NCBI RefSeq assembly: GCF_031846345.1
Contig: NZ_JAVRHX010000001.1
Span: forward strand, 1,240,001-1,304,000
Reading direction: 5' to 3'
DNA length: 64,000 bases
Source of the DNA: Glaciecola petra
GTDB taxonomy: Bacteria > Pseudomonadota > Gammaproteobacteria > Enterobacterales > Alteromonadaceae
In this document: positions 1 through 9,521 of the stretch, one piece after another
How the letters are laid out: the number at the start of each line of letters is the position of its first letter
Numbering within the stretch: position 1 is the stretch's first letter
Made by a program: the position numbers and the translations under genes
Notes under the pieces: generated by a model
Seen by the model: only the letters and a program-made list of their open reading frames with translations
Database searches by the model: none
Told to the model about the DNA's origin: nothing

Positions 1-1127
1 TCAGCCAGTTCATGCAAGAACGTGCCAATACTGGTCGAATTTACTTGCAAAATGTCGATCATTGCAACACGCATAGCCCCTTCGACCCCAAAGTTGCACC
101 GGTACGACAAAGCAACTTGTGTTTAGAAATTGCACTACCAACTAAGCCTTTAGAGCATGTTAACGACCCAGAAGGAGAAATTGCACTTTGTACGTTGTCG
201 GCGTTTAATTTAGGGGCAATCGAAAGTTTAGATGAACTTGAAGAATTAGCAGATCTTGCCGTTAGAGCCCTTGACAATTTGCTAGATTATCAAGATTACC
301 CAGTACCTGCTGCTTACAATGCAACAATGGGCAGGCGTACCTTAGGTATAGGCGTTATTAACTTCGCCTATTATTTAGCAAAAAATGGTGTTAAATATTC
401 AGATTTTAGTGCAAACCCCCTCATTCATAGAACATTCGAAGCAATACAGTATTATTTGATGAAAGCATCAAATAATCTAGCTAAAGAAGTTGGCGCATGT
501 CCTAAGTTTAATGAAACGACATATTCTCAAGGTCTTATGCCAGTTGATACTTACAAAAAAGATCTAGACAAAATATGTCAAGAACCTTTGCATTATGATT
601 GGGATGGTTTACGTAAAGACGTGGTTGAACACGGTCTTCGCAATAGCACGCTGTCAGCTCTTATGCCTTCTGAAACTTCGTCACAAATTTCAAATGCGAC
701 TAATGGTATTGAGCCGCCAAGGGGCCATATCAGTATTAAGCAAAGCAAAGATGGGGTATTAAAACAAGTTGTTCCTGAATATAAACGGCTGAAAGACCAA
801 TACGAGTTATTGTGGGACTTACCATCTAACGACGGTTACTTACAATTAACCGCCATTATGCAGAAGTTTGTCGATCAAACGATATCTGCGAATACTAGTT
901 ATGATCCTGGAAAGTATGAAGGCAATAAAGTGCCAATGAAGTTGTTGTTAAAAGATCTACTGACGACCTACAAACTCGGCATTAAAACGCTGTACTACCA
1001 TAATACTAGAGATGGTGCGTCCGAAAAATCAGATACCGAAATGGAAATGGATAAAAGTAACGCTAACGCTCGTGAGGTTATCATAGAGGAAGATGATGAC
1101 TGTGCCGGCGGTGCTTGTAAGATATAA
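1..1127 (+). CDS. nrdA: Ribonucleoside-diphosphate reductase class Ia, alpha subunit (C-terminal half, cut by window start)
   Basis: This is the catalytic large subunit that reduces ribonucleoside diphosphates to deoxyribonucleotides. The reading frame is open from base 3 and carries about 374 residues, roughly the second half of the usual ~760-residue protein; the 5' part lies outside the window. Visible active-site signatures are SNLCLE (the Asn, thiyl-radical Cys and Glu of the family), GEIALCTLSAFN with the second redox Cys, TLYYHNTRDGA with the tyrosine pair of the radical-transfer path, and the terminal DDDCAGGACKI with the two shuttle cysteines that re-reduce the active site. nrdB follows after a 102-base gap and then a yfaE-type ferredoxin, the standard class Ia arrangement. 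Identification is by direct recognition of family motifs. Confidence 0.98.
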   Translation, partial: SQFMQERANTGRIYLQNVDHCNTHSPFDPKVAPVRQSNLCLEIALPTKPLEHVNDPEGEIALCTLSAFNLGAIESLDELEELADLAVRALDNLLDYQDYPVPAAYNATMGRRTLGIGVINFAYYLAKNGVKYSDFSANPLIHRTFEAIQYYLMKASNNLAKEVGACPKFNETTYSQGLMPVDTYKKDLDKICQEPLHYDWDGLRKDVVEHGLRNSTLSALMPSETSSQISNATNGIEPPRGHISIKQSKDGVLKQVVPEYKRLKDQYELLWDLPSNDGYLQLTAIMQKFVDQTISANTSYDPGKYEGNKVPMKLLLKDLLTTYKLGIKTLYYHNTRDGASEKSDTEMEMDKSNANAREVIIEEDDDCAGGACKI

Positions 1128-1229
1128 GCACCAAGCTTAATTATATAAGTAGCTAAAAGTTTACACATTTAGACAACAATCGGCACTGGCATATAGCCTT
1201 TAAATAACACTAGGTATTATTATAATAAA

Positions 1230-2360
1230 ATGAAATATACTACTTTTAATCAAAAAACAGTTAACACTATGCTGGAACCAATGTTTTTCGGCAATCCGGT
1301 GAACGTTGCTCGCTACGACCAACAAAAGCACCCTATTTTTGAAAAACTTATTGAAAAACAGATATCTTTTTTCTGGCGCCCAGAAGAAGTTGATGTCAGT
1401 AAAGATAGAGTAGATTTTAGTCGATTGACTGCTGCTGAAAAACATATTTTTACGTCTAATTTAAAGTATCAAACGCTTTTAGATTCAGTCCAAGGTCGTT
1501 CGCCTAACATTGCATTTTTACCCATAATTTCTTTGCCTGAGTTAGAAACTTGGGTAGAAACTTGGTCATTCTTTGAAACTATACATTCTCGGTCTTACAC
1601 TCATATATTAAGAAATTTGTTTTCTGACCCGAGTGATATTTTTGAAGACATTGTGGTTAATGACGAAATAAAAAGACGCGCTACAGATATTAGTAAATAT
1701 TATGATGATTTAATTTTTGCTACTCAGCTTTATCAAACAGTCGGTGAAGGCACCCATATTGTTGACGGTGAAGAACATCTGATAACTATGCGTGAATTAA
1801 AGAAAAAATTATTTCTATGCATGAATTCGGTTAATGCACTAGAAGCCATACGTTTTTACGTTTCATTCGCTTGTACATTTGCCTTTGCAGAAAGGGAATT
1901 AATGGAAGGTAATTCCAAAATTATTCGACTAATAGCACGCGACGAAAATATACACCTTACCAGTACTCAGCATATACTGAATCTTTGGAGTAAGGGTAAA
2001 GACGACCCCGAAATGGCAGAAATTGCTAAAGAGTGCGAAAACGAAGCAAGAGTGATATTTTTAACGGCGGTGCAACAAGAAAAAGAATGGGCAAAATATT
2101 TATTCAAAGATGGTTCAATGCTTGGTCTAAACGAAGAAATATTGCATGATTACGTTGAATATATCGCAAACCAGCGAATGGCTGCAATCGGTCTAAAACC
2201 TGAGTTTAAAAGTAAAAGTAATCCCCTACCCTGGATGAATAACTATTTAAGTTCTGACAATGTTCAAGTTGCTCCACAAGAAGTAGAAGTAAGTTCGTAT
2301 CTGGTATCACAAATTGATTCAGAGGTTAATGCTGATGACTTTGGAGATTTTGATTTATAA
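1230..2360 (+). CDS. nrdB: Ribonucleoside-diphosphate reductase class Ia, beta subunit
   Basis: The small subunit houses the diferric-tyrosyl radical that starts catalysis in NrdA. It has 376 residues, matching the family length. The segment ETIHSRSYTHILRN contains the iron ligands Glu and His and the radical Tyr; further ligands lie in SVNALEAIRFY and ARDENIHL. The C-terminal stretch YLVSQIDSEV is the tail that docks into NrdA. The ATG start aligns with known NrdB N termini; its ribosome site is weak. It lies between nrdA and the ferredoxin gene, so all three are probably cotranscribed. Confidence 0.98.
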   Translation: MKYTTFNQKTVNTMLEPMFFGNPVNVARYDQQKHPIFEKLIEKQISFFWRPEEVDVSKDRVDFSRLTAAEKHIFTSNLKYQTLLDSVQGRSPNIAFLPIISLPELETWVETWSFFETIHSRSYTHILRNLFSDPSDIFEDIVVNDEIKRRATDISKYYDDLIFATQLYQTVGEGTHIVDGEEHLITMRELKKKLFLCMNSVNALEAIRFYVSFACTFAFAERELMEGNSKIIRLIARDENIHLTSTQHILNLWSKGKDDPEMAEIAKECENEARVIFLTAVQQEKEWAKYLFKDGSMLGLNEEILHDYVEYIANQRMAAIGLKPEFKSKSNPLPWMNNYLSSDNVQVAPQEVEVSSYLVSQIDSEVNADDFGDFDL

Positions 2361-2389
2361 CACCGATAGTTATCAATCTTAGCCTTAAC

Positions 2390-2674
2390 ATGTCTAAAAA
2401 CGAAGTATCTAATGATACAGACAATCCAAGAATAAAACTAAATAACACCCTTGTTTCTTGCACCAAGGGTGAAACAGTTTTAGATGCGCTTGAGCGCAAT
2501 GGCGTTGAAGTCCAGTTTAATTGCCGCGAAGGTTTTTGCGGAGTTTGTCGTACCAAGTTGTTAAACGGAAAAGTAAACTACTTGGTAGACCCGCTTGCTT
2601 TTATTGATGATGACGAAATATTAAGTTGCTGCACTACACCAAGGTCTGATATCGAAATAAACATAGAAAACTAA
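2390..2674 (+). CDS. yfaE: YfaE-type 2Fe-2S ferredoxin, NrdB cofactor maintenance
   Basis: This 94-residue ferredoxin of the plant type has the cluster ligands in CREGFCGVCRTKL and a final Cys in ILSCCTTP, closely resembling E. coli YfaE. In E. coli the protein reduces the NrdB diiron site so that the tyrosyl radical can be regenerated. It lies 29 bases after nrdB on the same strand, which supports that role. It ends 13 bases from the convergent purC stop, with no clear terminator in between. Confidence 0.93.
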   Translation: MSKNEVSNDTDNPRIKLNNTLVSCTKGETVLDALERNGVEVQFNCREGFCGVCRTKLLNGKVNYLVDPLAFIDDDEILSCCTTPRSDIEINIEN

Positions 2675-2687
2675 AGTGTTTATTGAT

Positions 2688-3407
2688 TTACAATGATAAA
2701 CCTATTCTTGATGCTACTTCGATATACGACTCAACGACAGAACCAAGACCTTGACGAAACCTGTCTTTATCGAGCTTCTTTTTAGTGTCTTTATCCCACA
2801 ATCGACAACCATCTGGGGTAAACTCGTCACCTAAAACAATATGTCCATTTTCGTCAACGCCAAACTCTAATTTAAAATCAACTAAAAGCATATCGCCTTT
2901 TGCGAATAAGGCCACCAGAATGTCATTCACTTCGAATGAAAGTAACTTCATTTTCGCAATTTGGTCTTCAGTCGCCCACTTAAACCCAGTTATGTGGGAT
3001 TCATTTACCATAGGATCATGCAAGGCATCATTCTTTAAGAAAAATTCAAAGGTCGGCGGGCTGAGAACAATGCCTTCCTCAACACCCAATCTGCGACATA
3101 GAGAACCAGCAGCATAATTTCTAACCACACACTCTACCGGAATCATATTTAGTTTTTTCACTAAACTTTCGTTATCTGACAGGCATTTTTCAACTTGAGT
3201 ACTAATACCCTGCTCTTCTAGCTTTTGCATAATAAAGTGGTTAAATTTATTATTTACTTCACCTTTTCTTTTGAGTTGCTCAATTTTTTCGCCATCGAAA
3301 GCTGAAGTATCATCTCTAAACTCAAGTATTAACTTATTTTCTACGTTTGTTAAAAAGACCGTTTTAGCTTTACCTCGGTATAATTCATCCTTCTTTTCAA
3401 CTTGCAT
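2688..3407 (-). CDS. purC: Phosphoribosylaminoimidazole-succinocarboxamide synthase (SAICAR synthetase)
   Basis: PurC catalyses the ATP-dependent condensation of CAIR with aspartate in de novo purine synthesis. The 239-residue length and the motifs LYRGKAKTVF, VVRNYAAGSLCRR and LLVDFKLEFG are those of the bacterial PurC family. It is the first in this window of three leftward genes whose order (dapA, bamC, purC) matches the E. coli arrangement. Start is an ATG; no PurR box was recognised in the 41-base gap to bamC. Confidence 0.97.
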   Translation of the reverse strand: MQVEKKDELYRGKAKTVFLTNVENKLILEFRDDTSAFDGEKIEQLKRKGEVNNKFNHFIMQKLEEQGISTQVEKCLSDNESLVKKLNMIPVECVVRNYAAGSLCRRLGVEEGIVLSPPTFEFFLKNDALHDPMVNESHITGFKWATEDQIAKMKLLSFEVNDILVALFAKGDMLLVDFKLEFGVDENGHIVLGDEFTPDGCRLWDKDTKKKLDKDRFRQGLGSVVESYIEVASRIGLSL

Positions 3408-3448
3408 ATTGAAACCTATAATTTGTTAATTTTTTCGACCGCATTGTG

Positions 3449-4561
3449 TTAAATATCAAGATTGTCTGAAGCCATATACTCTTGGAATATGGGGAATAAA
3501 TCAGTCACAAGTTGAATATCAAAACTGATATTTTCGTCATCTTTAAAGGTGACAGAAGTTCTTTCACCAGAGCGCTGAACCAGAATACGATAGTTGTCTT
3601 TTTCTAAAGGTAATTCTTCGTCAGAAAATAAGCCCGAAAACCACCCGTCATCATTACCATTGTAAGCAACAAATAACAAACCTGAAGATTGGTCTAAGTC
3701 TATTACATCAAAGCCCATTTTACGGAGGACTAATAATAACCTTGGCCAGGCATTATTATATCCTGCATTGATAATGTATGCGGAATCACCATCTGCATTG
3801 AAGCCTAACTCTGTACTAAACCCATCTCTAATTTTAGCAATTCGCTCAGACCTGGCTAATCGAATACCGAAGTCATATTCTGCAATGATATAGTTTAAAA
3901 ATTCAACCTCATCAGATCTTTCTGATATCGCATCTAAGCTGTTCAAGGCAGAATTCCCGTCTTGATCAATGTAAGCTACGATTTCGTTTGATAAAGAAGC
4001 TATTCTCCCATGGGGAGCTAACTCCAAACTTAATGTAAACTTGCGTGATTCTTCAATAAATTCAGATGTAAAGTCGTACCAGCTGTCCGCGGGTATTTCA
4101 GTGCGACTTACAACCCAATCTGTTGTCAGTACATTGTTTTCACGGTCAAAATTTTCAACACCAATGTTATTCTTTTCGAGGTACCCAAGCACCTTATCCC
4201 AAATTGTTTTATCTAAAGCTTCTCTATCGTTTATCTTGTCAAAGGTAACGACGGCATCTTCACTACCTTCAATCACATTTGAACCACTTACTAGTGGCAG
4301 TATCAATCTAGGTGAAGAAATACGCATATTTTGGCCAACCAAGGCTTCTGCGTCTTCATTAGCGCTTTCCAGAATTGGCAGATCATACTGGTTGGAACGC
4401 AGTGGTTGTTGCAAGTCTGTTGGGACTTCAAAGCCGTCTGTCAATTGTTTAGTTTTCAAATAGTCATAACTACCAGAAACTTTTTCTCGTTGGCTAGGGC
4501 TTGAGCAACCAGCTAACACTAATAAACATGACAAACTGCCATATAAAATTACATTCTTCAT
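3449..4561 (-). CDS. bamC: Outer membrane assembly lipoprotein BamC
   Basis: BamC (NlpB) is an accessory lipoprotein of the BAM complex that inserts beta-barrel proteins into the outer membrane. The 370-residue product begins with a lipoprotein signal ending LAGC, so Cys19 would be lipidated. The position directly after dapA is the conserved bamC location, and the two-lobed, acidic protein without enzymatic motifs fits. I chose the ATG that overlaps the dapA stop by one base (TGATG); a TTG one codon upstream is possible. Sequence conservation of BamC is low, so the call rests partly on context. Confidence 0.88.
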   Translation of the reverse strand: MKNVILYGSLSCLLVLAGCSSPSQREKVSGSYDYLKTKQLTDGFEVPTDLQQPLRSNQYDLPILESANEDAEALVGQNMRISSPRLILPLVSGSNVIEGSEDAVVTFDKINDREALDKTIWDKVLGYLEKNNIGVENFDRENNVLTTDWVVSRTEIPADSWYDFTSEFIEESRKFTLSLELAPHGRIASLSNEIVAYIDQDGNSALNSLDAISERSDEVEFLNYIIAEYDFGIRLARSERIAKIRDGFSTELGFNADGDSAYIINAGYNNAWPRLLLVLRKMGFDVIDLDQSSGLLFVAYNGNDDGWFSGLFSDEELPLEKDNYRILVQRSGERTSVTFKDDENISFDIQLVTDLFPIFQEYMASDNLDI

Positions 4562-5445
4562 CAATTTCTTATTATTCCTAGTTTTACTAACTCTCTTTCG
4601 ATGTCAGTTTGACTATTAAGTTCAGGTAATACCAACGGCAAACGTAAAAAAGGTGATTTTATTAGCTCCATTTTATATAACGCCCATTTTGGCATCACTG
4701 GATTAGGCTCTATGAACAGTAATTCATGTAACGGCTGTAAACCACTATCTTCAGCTTTCGCGTTTTCATATTCCCCGTTTAGGGCATATCGACACATTGA
4801 TGCCATTTGCTTCGGTACAATATTAGCCGAGACTGAAATGATACCATCACCACCCATGCACATAAACTCACACGCTGTTGCATCATCACCACTATAAACC
4901 ATAAATGAAGAATCTACGTTTGCTTTTACTGACTGCAATCGATTTAAATCACCGGTAGCATCTTTGAGCCCAATTATATTAGAGTGCTCACTAAGTTCAA
5001 TAACTGTTTCGTCATGCATATCTAATACAGTTCTTGCTGGCACGTTATACAGTATTAAAGGTAAATCTGAAGCAGATGCAACGGCATCAAAGTGTGCTAG
5101 CAAACCTTTTTGTTGAGGCTTATTGTAATAAGGAACCACACTCAAAAAGCCATCCACACCCGCTTTTGCGATTTGTTTAGTTAGAAAAACAGCTTCTTCG
5201 GTTGAATTTGCACCTGAACCAGCAATTATTGGCAATTTTCCATCCACTAAATCAACTGTTCGTTCTATTACCTTTATATGTTCTGAGAATGGTAAGGTAG
5301 CAGACTCACCTGTTGTGCCGACCGACACTATGCCGTCAGTCCCATTATTTATATGGAATTCGACTAATGTACCTAGGCTTTCGTAGTCAACTTCACCAGA
5401 GTCTAACATGGGGGTGGCGAGCGCGACAAAACTACCTTTAAACAT
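4561..5445 (-). CDS. dapA: 4-hydroxy-tetrahydrodipicolinate synthase
   Basis: DapA condenses pyruvate with aspartate semialdehyde, the first committed step of lysine and diaminopimelate synthesis. The 294-residue protein shows GTTGESATL, the tyrosine region LILYNVPART and the Schiff-base lysine in IIGLKDATG. The open frame runs 19 codons further upstream, but the start at MFKGSFVALATPM aligns with known DapA and follows a GGGAG ribosome site five bases away. It overlaps bamC by one base, so the two are translationally coupled. Confidence 0.97.
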   Translation of the reverse strand: MFKGSFVALATPMLDSGEVDYESLGTLVEFHINNGTDGIVSVGTTGESATLPFSEHIKVIERTVDLVDGKLPIIAGSGANSTEEAVFLTKQIAKAGVDGFLSVVPYYNKPQQKGLLAHFDAVASASDLPLILYNVPARTVLDMHDETVIELSEHSNIIGLKDATGDLNRLQSVKANVDSSFMVYSGDDATACEFMCMGGDGIISVSANIVPKQMASMCRYALNGEYENAKAEDSGLQPLHELLFIEPNPVMPKWALYKMELIKSPFLRLPLVLPELNSQTDIERELVKLGIIRN

Positions 5446-5595
5446 AAACACTCCCTTTTTAAAATAGTCGGTAATATTAGAGATGAATGCATTCAAAAAC
5501 AAGGATTAAGCGTGTAATTAGGTAATTAATAAGCTAATTTGCTAAAATATTGCTTATTTACGCATGGTTAGAAGCTTTGATATCATAGGAAGTCT

Positions 5596-6168
5596 TTGAA
5601 ATGGGCGCTAAATAATATGCAACATGAACTAATTATCAATATTATGGGCTTAGACAATCCACAAGTATTGTCAAAAGTGACCGCGTCTATCAGCAATAAT
5701 AAGTGCAATATCTTAGACAGTCGACATGCCAAATATGGGGCTGATTTTTCACTTAGCATGATAGTTAATGGCAGCCAGTCTAATATCACCGCGCTTGAAA
5801 TCAATTGCTCTAAAATATGTGTGGAACTTGATCTGCTCTGCATGATGAAACGTACCACTGGGCATAAGCAGCAAAATATCGAAAATTATATTCGTCTTGC
5901 TTTTAGTGGACATGATACGAGCGGTTTGATGGAACAATTAACCATGATTTTACATCAACAAAAAGTTAATGTGCATGCCTTAAGACAAAAGACGAGAACG
6001 ATAAATAAGCAATCTGAAGTAGATTGTAAAATGATATTACTAGCCCCTACGGGCTTTGATCGTGCATGTTTTGACAACACTATTAAACACTTTTTAAATG
6101 ACTTAGGCCTTCATGGTAAAATCAGTCATACAAATAAGGAAGACAATGAATACATTGAAAGTTGGTGA
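5596..6168 (+). CDS. gcvR: Glycine cleavage system transcriptional repressor GcvR (ACT-domain protein)
   Basis: GcvR binds the activator GcvA and turns off the glycine cleavage operon when glycine is low. The 190-residue product has two ACT-like repeats (about residues 9-85 and 95-170) and the family stretch VELDLLCMMKRTT. It is divergent from dapA and precedes bcp, as in E. coli. The start is probably a TTG at 5596 behind an AGGA site; an ATG at 5617 would give a slightly shorter protein and has a poorer ribosome site. The end overlaps bcp by 23 bases. Confidence 0.88.
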   Translation: MKWALNNMQHELIINIMGLDNPQVLSKVTASISNNKCNILDSRHAKYGADFSLSMIVNGSQSNITALEINCSKICVELDLLCMMKRTTGHKQQNIENYIRLAFSGHDTSGLMEQLTMILHQQKVNVHALRQKTRTINKQSEVDCKMILLAPTGFDRACFDNTIKHFLNDLGLHGKISHTNKEDNEYIESW

Positions 6169-6604
6169 TAAAGCCCCTAATTTCTCTTTGCAAAATCAAT
6201 TTGATGAAACAATAGACCTTGATAGCTTAAAGGGTAATAAAGTTCTGATTTACTTCTATCCTAAAGCATCGACTCCAGGTTGTACGATTCAGGCTAAAGG
6301 ACTAAGAGATAGTAAAACTGTGTTAGCAGAAAAAGGTCTAATTATTTTAGGGATAAGCCCAGACCCTGTTAAACGCTTAATAAAATTTTCTGATAAAGAA
6401 GAATTGAATTTTTCGTTGTTGTCAGATGAAGATCATAGTGTAGCCGATGCGTTTGGAGTTTGGGGTTTAAAAAAATTCATGGGTAAAGAATACGATGGTA
6501 TTCATCGCATCAGTTTTTTGATTGATGAAGCAGGCGTTGTGTGTGAAGTATTCGATAAGTTTAAAACAAAAGAACATCACACAGTTGTCATGGCAGCATT
6601 ATAA
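6146..6604 (+). CDS. bcp: Bcp/PrxQ-type thiol peroxidase
   Basis: A 152-residue peroxiredoxin of the Bcp family that reduces hydroperoxides. The peroxidatic Cys46 lies in STPGCTIQAKG, and DEDHSVADAFGVWG and DGIHRISFLID are family motifs. The cysteine five residues later, which is the resolving Cys in E. coli Bcp, is Lys51 here, so the enzyme probably works by a 1-Cys mechanism or uses an external thiol. I chose the ATG at 6146, preceded by AAGGA, over an upstream start at 6113 that would lie deep inside gcvR. Confidence 0.94.
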   Translation: MNTLKVGDKAPNFSLQNQFDETIDLDSLKGNKVLIYFYPKASTPGCTIQAKGLRDSKTVLAEKGLIILGISPDPVKRLIKFSDKEELNFSLLSDEDHSVADAFGVWGLKKFMGKEYDGIHRISFLIDEAGVVCEVFDKFKTKEHHTVVMAAL

Positions 6605-6617
6605 AATTAACGATTGT

Positions 6618-6661
6618 AAAGGCCTGAGCATAAAGCTTTCATGCGCGCTGCTTAGGCCTTT
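6618..6661. terminator. Hairpin between convergent bcp and the PerM-like gene
   Basis: The 13-base arms AAAGGCCTGAGCA and TGCTTAGGCCTTT pair fully apart from one G-T wobble and enclose an 18-base loop. It sits between two converging genes, where a bidirectional terminator is expected. The T tract after the stem is short on both strands, so termination efficiency is uncertain. Confidence 0.55.
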
Positions 6662-6706
6662 CAAGCTCACTACAGCTATCTGAGCATTCGCAAATGCAAG
6701 CGATAA

Positions 6707-7783
6707 CTAAAGGTCTGCTTCAACGTCCAACTTTTGATTTGGACTAGACCAAGCAGTGACTAAAGCTTTAACCAACGTTGCTAGAGGTATTGCAAAAAAT
6801 ACGCCCCAAAAACCCCATAGTCCTCCAAACAACAACACTGCAATAATAATGTACAACGGGTGTAGACTCACAGCCTCAGAAAACAATAGCGGCACTAATA
6901 AATTCCCATCAAGAGCTTGTATAATTAGGTATACGATCATCAGGTAACCGAACTCTGAAGTAAATCCAAATTGAAATAACCCAACGATAGCAACAGGAAT
7001 GGTTACCACCGCTGCACCAATATATGGAATAAGAACTGAAAAACCTACCAACATCCCCAACAATACTGCAAAACGCAAATCTAACACGCTAAACGCAATA
7101 CTACTAACAGCCCCAACGATCGCTATTTCAATAACCTTACCCCTTATATAGTTCGCGATTTGCGTATTCATTTCTTCGCCTACCTGGGTGATTAGGCGTC
7201 TTTCTTTTGGCAAAACAGAAGAGATACTTGCCATAAATACCTTTTTATCATTCAACATAAAAAAGACCATCAATGGCACTAATATCATATAAATTAAAAT
7301 AGCTGCGATATTTCCTATTGAACTAAACGATGCTGAAAGTAATTGTTCACCGAATGAAACAACACGTTCATTAATACCTTCTAACGCTTGTTTGATGTAA
7401 CCTACCTCAATTAGATTGGGGTATTTACTGGGTAAACTTGCTAACCAAGTTTGCGTCGACTCCCATATCAATGGGATTTCTTTTACTAGATTGACACTTT
7501 GTTTTGATACAACCGGTATTAAGCTCACCGCAAGAATAAAACATACAACAAAGAATATGACCAATGTAAAGCTAGTTGCTAACCACCTTCTAGCCCCCCA
7601 ACTTTCCATCTTAGAAACCGGTACATCCAACAAATATGCAATAACTATGGCCACCAACACTGGCATTAGAATACCGCCAAACAAATACAAGATAAGCGCT
7701 GAAGAAATAATCAGCAATAATAACATCAACGAATTAGGGTCAGAGAACTTGCGTCTGTACCAATTGCCAACAACACCGAACAT
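6707..7783 (-). CDS. perM: AI-2E family transporter, PerM-like
   Basis: A 358-residue polytopic inner-membrane protein of the AI-2E exporter (TqsA/PerM/YdiK) family. About seven to eight hydrophobic segments are visible, with the typical N-terminal pair of helices, a central soluble stretch and the C-terminal helices around GLWGFWGVFFAIPLATL. Its substrate is not known; family members have been linked to autoinducer-2 or to sodium/proton exchange. It is divergent from bepA with a 190-base gap, the same neighbourhood as E. coli perM (yfgO) and bepA (yfgC). Confidence 0.88.
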   Translation of the reverse strand: MFGVVGNWYRRKFSDPNSLMLLLLIISSALILYLFGGILMPVLVAIVIAYLLDVPVSKMESWGARRWLATSFTLVIFFVVCFILAVSLIPVVSKQSVNLVKEIPLIWESTQTWLASLPSKYPNLIEVGYIKQALEGINERVVSFGEQLLSASFSSIGNIAAILIYMILVPLMVFFMLNDKKVFMASISSVLPKERRLITQVGEEMNTQIANYIRGKVIEIAIVGAVSSIAFSVLDLRFAVLLGMLVGFSVLIPYIGAAVVTIPVAIVGLFQFGFTSEFGYLMIVYLIIQALDGNLLVPLLFSEAVSLHPLYIIIAVLLFGGLWGFWGVFFAIPLATLVKALVTAWSSPNQKLDVEADL

Positions 7784-7973
7784 CTATAATCCTTTTATGG
7801 GTAGAGGTATTTCACTCATTTTGATATCTTTAACCGAGGCGTTTTAATTTTTTAAGCCTTGGAGTGGAAACTTACTTGAAAATTTCCGGTCTACATTAGG
7901 GTAAAGTTGGATCTAACATTTCAACTGTCTCTAGTATAAATTATATCATCTAAGATGGAAGTAACTAATTTAC

Positions 7974-9488
7974 ATGAAGTATAGCTTTAACCTCCCTATT
8001 ATAATATTGCTAACAATTTTTTATAGTGATAATGCTCAAGCACAAAGTAATTCTGGTCCAGGATATTTTCAAGATTCTATTCAAGATAATAGAAACCAGC
8101 TTCCCGAGATTGGCGTCGTCGCATCTGATGCTATCACTATTGATAAAGAAAAGATTATAGGCGACGTGATAATGCGGCAAATGCGCGGTCAAGCGCCACT
8201 TGTGCACGATCCCGTTTTACAGGAATATATTCAAGGTATTGGAAATAGACTGGTTATCCATGCCGACAACGTAAAATTTCCTTTCAAATTCTTTATGATT
8301 AATAACCCTGTCATTAATGCCTTCGCATTCTATGGTGGGCACATTGGAATTCATACAGGTTTACTTGCTCAAGCATCTACTGAGAGTGAACTAGCCTCAG
8401 TACTTGCCCATGAGGTAGCTCACGTCACACAAAGACATCTTGCGAGGCGCATTCAAAATCAGAAACGCAATACTCCCCTGCAGATAGCCAGCTTAATTGG
8501 CGGGCTCCTAATTGGCTTGGCTGACCCAGAAGCAGGACTTGCCACTATTCAAGCAGGTATGGCAGGTAGTCAGCAAGCATCTATCAATTTCACTCGAAAT
8601 AATGAACAAGAAGCCGACAATATTGGTATTAATATTCTTTACCGAGCTGGTTTTGACCCACAAGGTGCTCCGGCTTTTTTTGGAAAATTAGCCGAGCAAA
8701 TAAGAGGCAGATCTATTCAACTCGCATTTTTACAAACGCACCCATTGCCTCAAGAGAGGGTCGCACAAACCGTTACACGTGCTAGGTCTTATGGCCGCAT
8801 CAACTTGCCTCCCAGTATTGATTTTCATCTTGCAAAAGCCCGAATAATGGGGCGTTATATGAGCACGCCAAAACGAAATATTGAGCGATTTAAGGCCAAT
8901 AGTAGAAACCTATCAAGTATGACTACTTCGACGCAAAAAACTGCCTATATCGCTTCACAATACGGTTTAGCTATCGCGCTCTTCGAAAATGAAAACTATG
9001 CAGATGCGCAATCGGTATTAAGCCCTTTATTGAAGGAAGACCCTGAAAATCTTTTTTTCTTGGATTTGATGACCGATGTATTTATCAAACAAGGACAAGC
9101 TCGAGAAGCTATTAGTTTATTGACACCACATTGGCGTTTAAAACCTAAAAACTATGTGCTGACACTAAACCTTGCAAATGCCTATCTTGAAGCTCAAAAT
9201 TACAAGCCAGCAATCGAATTGCTAAGAGATTTGCTACTGGTATCAAATCAAAATTTTGTTGCTTACCAATTGTTGCATGATGCCTATAATCGGAATCAAC
9301 AACAAAAAGAAGCGCATATGGCACAAGCAGAAATCTACGCGCTCATATCCGCCTACCCATTAGCCATAGATGAGCTGCAGTTTGCTTACAATCAAACGGG
9401 TAACGATAATTTAGAAAAACAGCGCATAAAAGGAAGAATCGCCCAACTGCGTCAAGCCCAAGAATCTTTGCAAAATCTCAGTATTTGA
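7974..9488 (+). CDS. bepA: Periplasmic chaperone and metalloprotease BepA (M48)
   Basis: BepA helps LptD mature and degrades stalled outer-membrane proteins. The 504-residue precursor has a signal peptide ending near AQAQ, an M48 zinc-protease domain with HEVAH (His146, Glu147, His150) and a third ligand in NNEQEADNIG, and a C-terminal half of TPR repeats (about residues 320-480). Length and domain order match E. coli BepA. The ATG start has no strong ribosome site but begins directly at the signal peptide. Confidence 0.95.
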   Translation: MKYSFNLPIIILLTIFYSDNAQAQSNSGPGYFQDSIQDNRNQLPEIGVVASDAITIDKEKIIGDVIMRQMRGQAPLVHDPVLQEYIQGIGNRLVIHADNVKFPFKFFMINNPVINAFAFYGGHIGIHTGLLAQASTESELASVLAHEVAHVTQRHLARRIQNQKRNTPLQIASLIGGLLIGLADPEAGLATIQAGMAGSQQASINFTRNNEQEADNIGINILYRAGFDPQGAPAFFGKLAEQIRGRSIQLAFLQTHPLPQERVAQTVTRARSYGRINLPPSIDFHLAKARIMGRYMSTPKRNIERFKANSRNLSSMTTSTQKTAYIASQYGLAIALFENENYADAQSVLSPLLKEDPENLFFLDLMTDVFIKQGQAREAISLLTPHWRLKPKNYVLTLNLANAYLEAQNYKPAIELLRDLLLVSNQNFVAYQLLHDAYNRNQQQKEAHMAQAEIYALISAYPLAIDELQFAYNQTGNDNLEKQRIKGRIAQLRQAQESLQNLSI

Positions 9489-9521
9489 GTGGCTTAGATA
9501 AACAAAAGTATGTTTGATTAA

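Noticed and set aside
1200..1445. Minus-strand open frame of 81 codons over the start of nrdB
   Set aside because: It lies opposite a certain gene, has no family resemblance and no plausible ribosome site.
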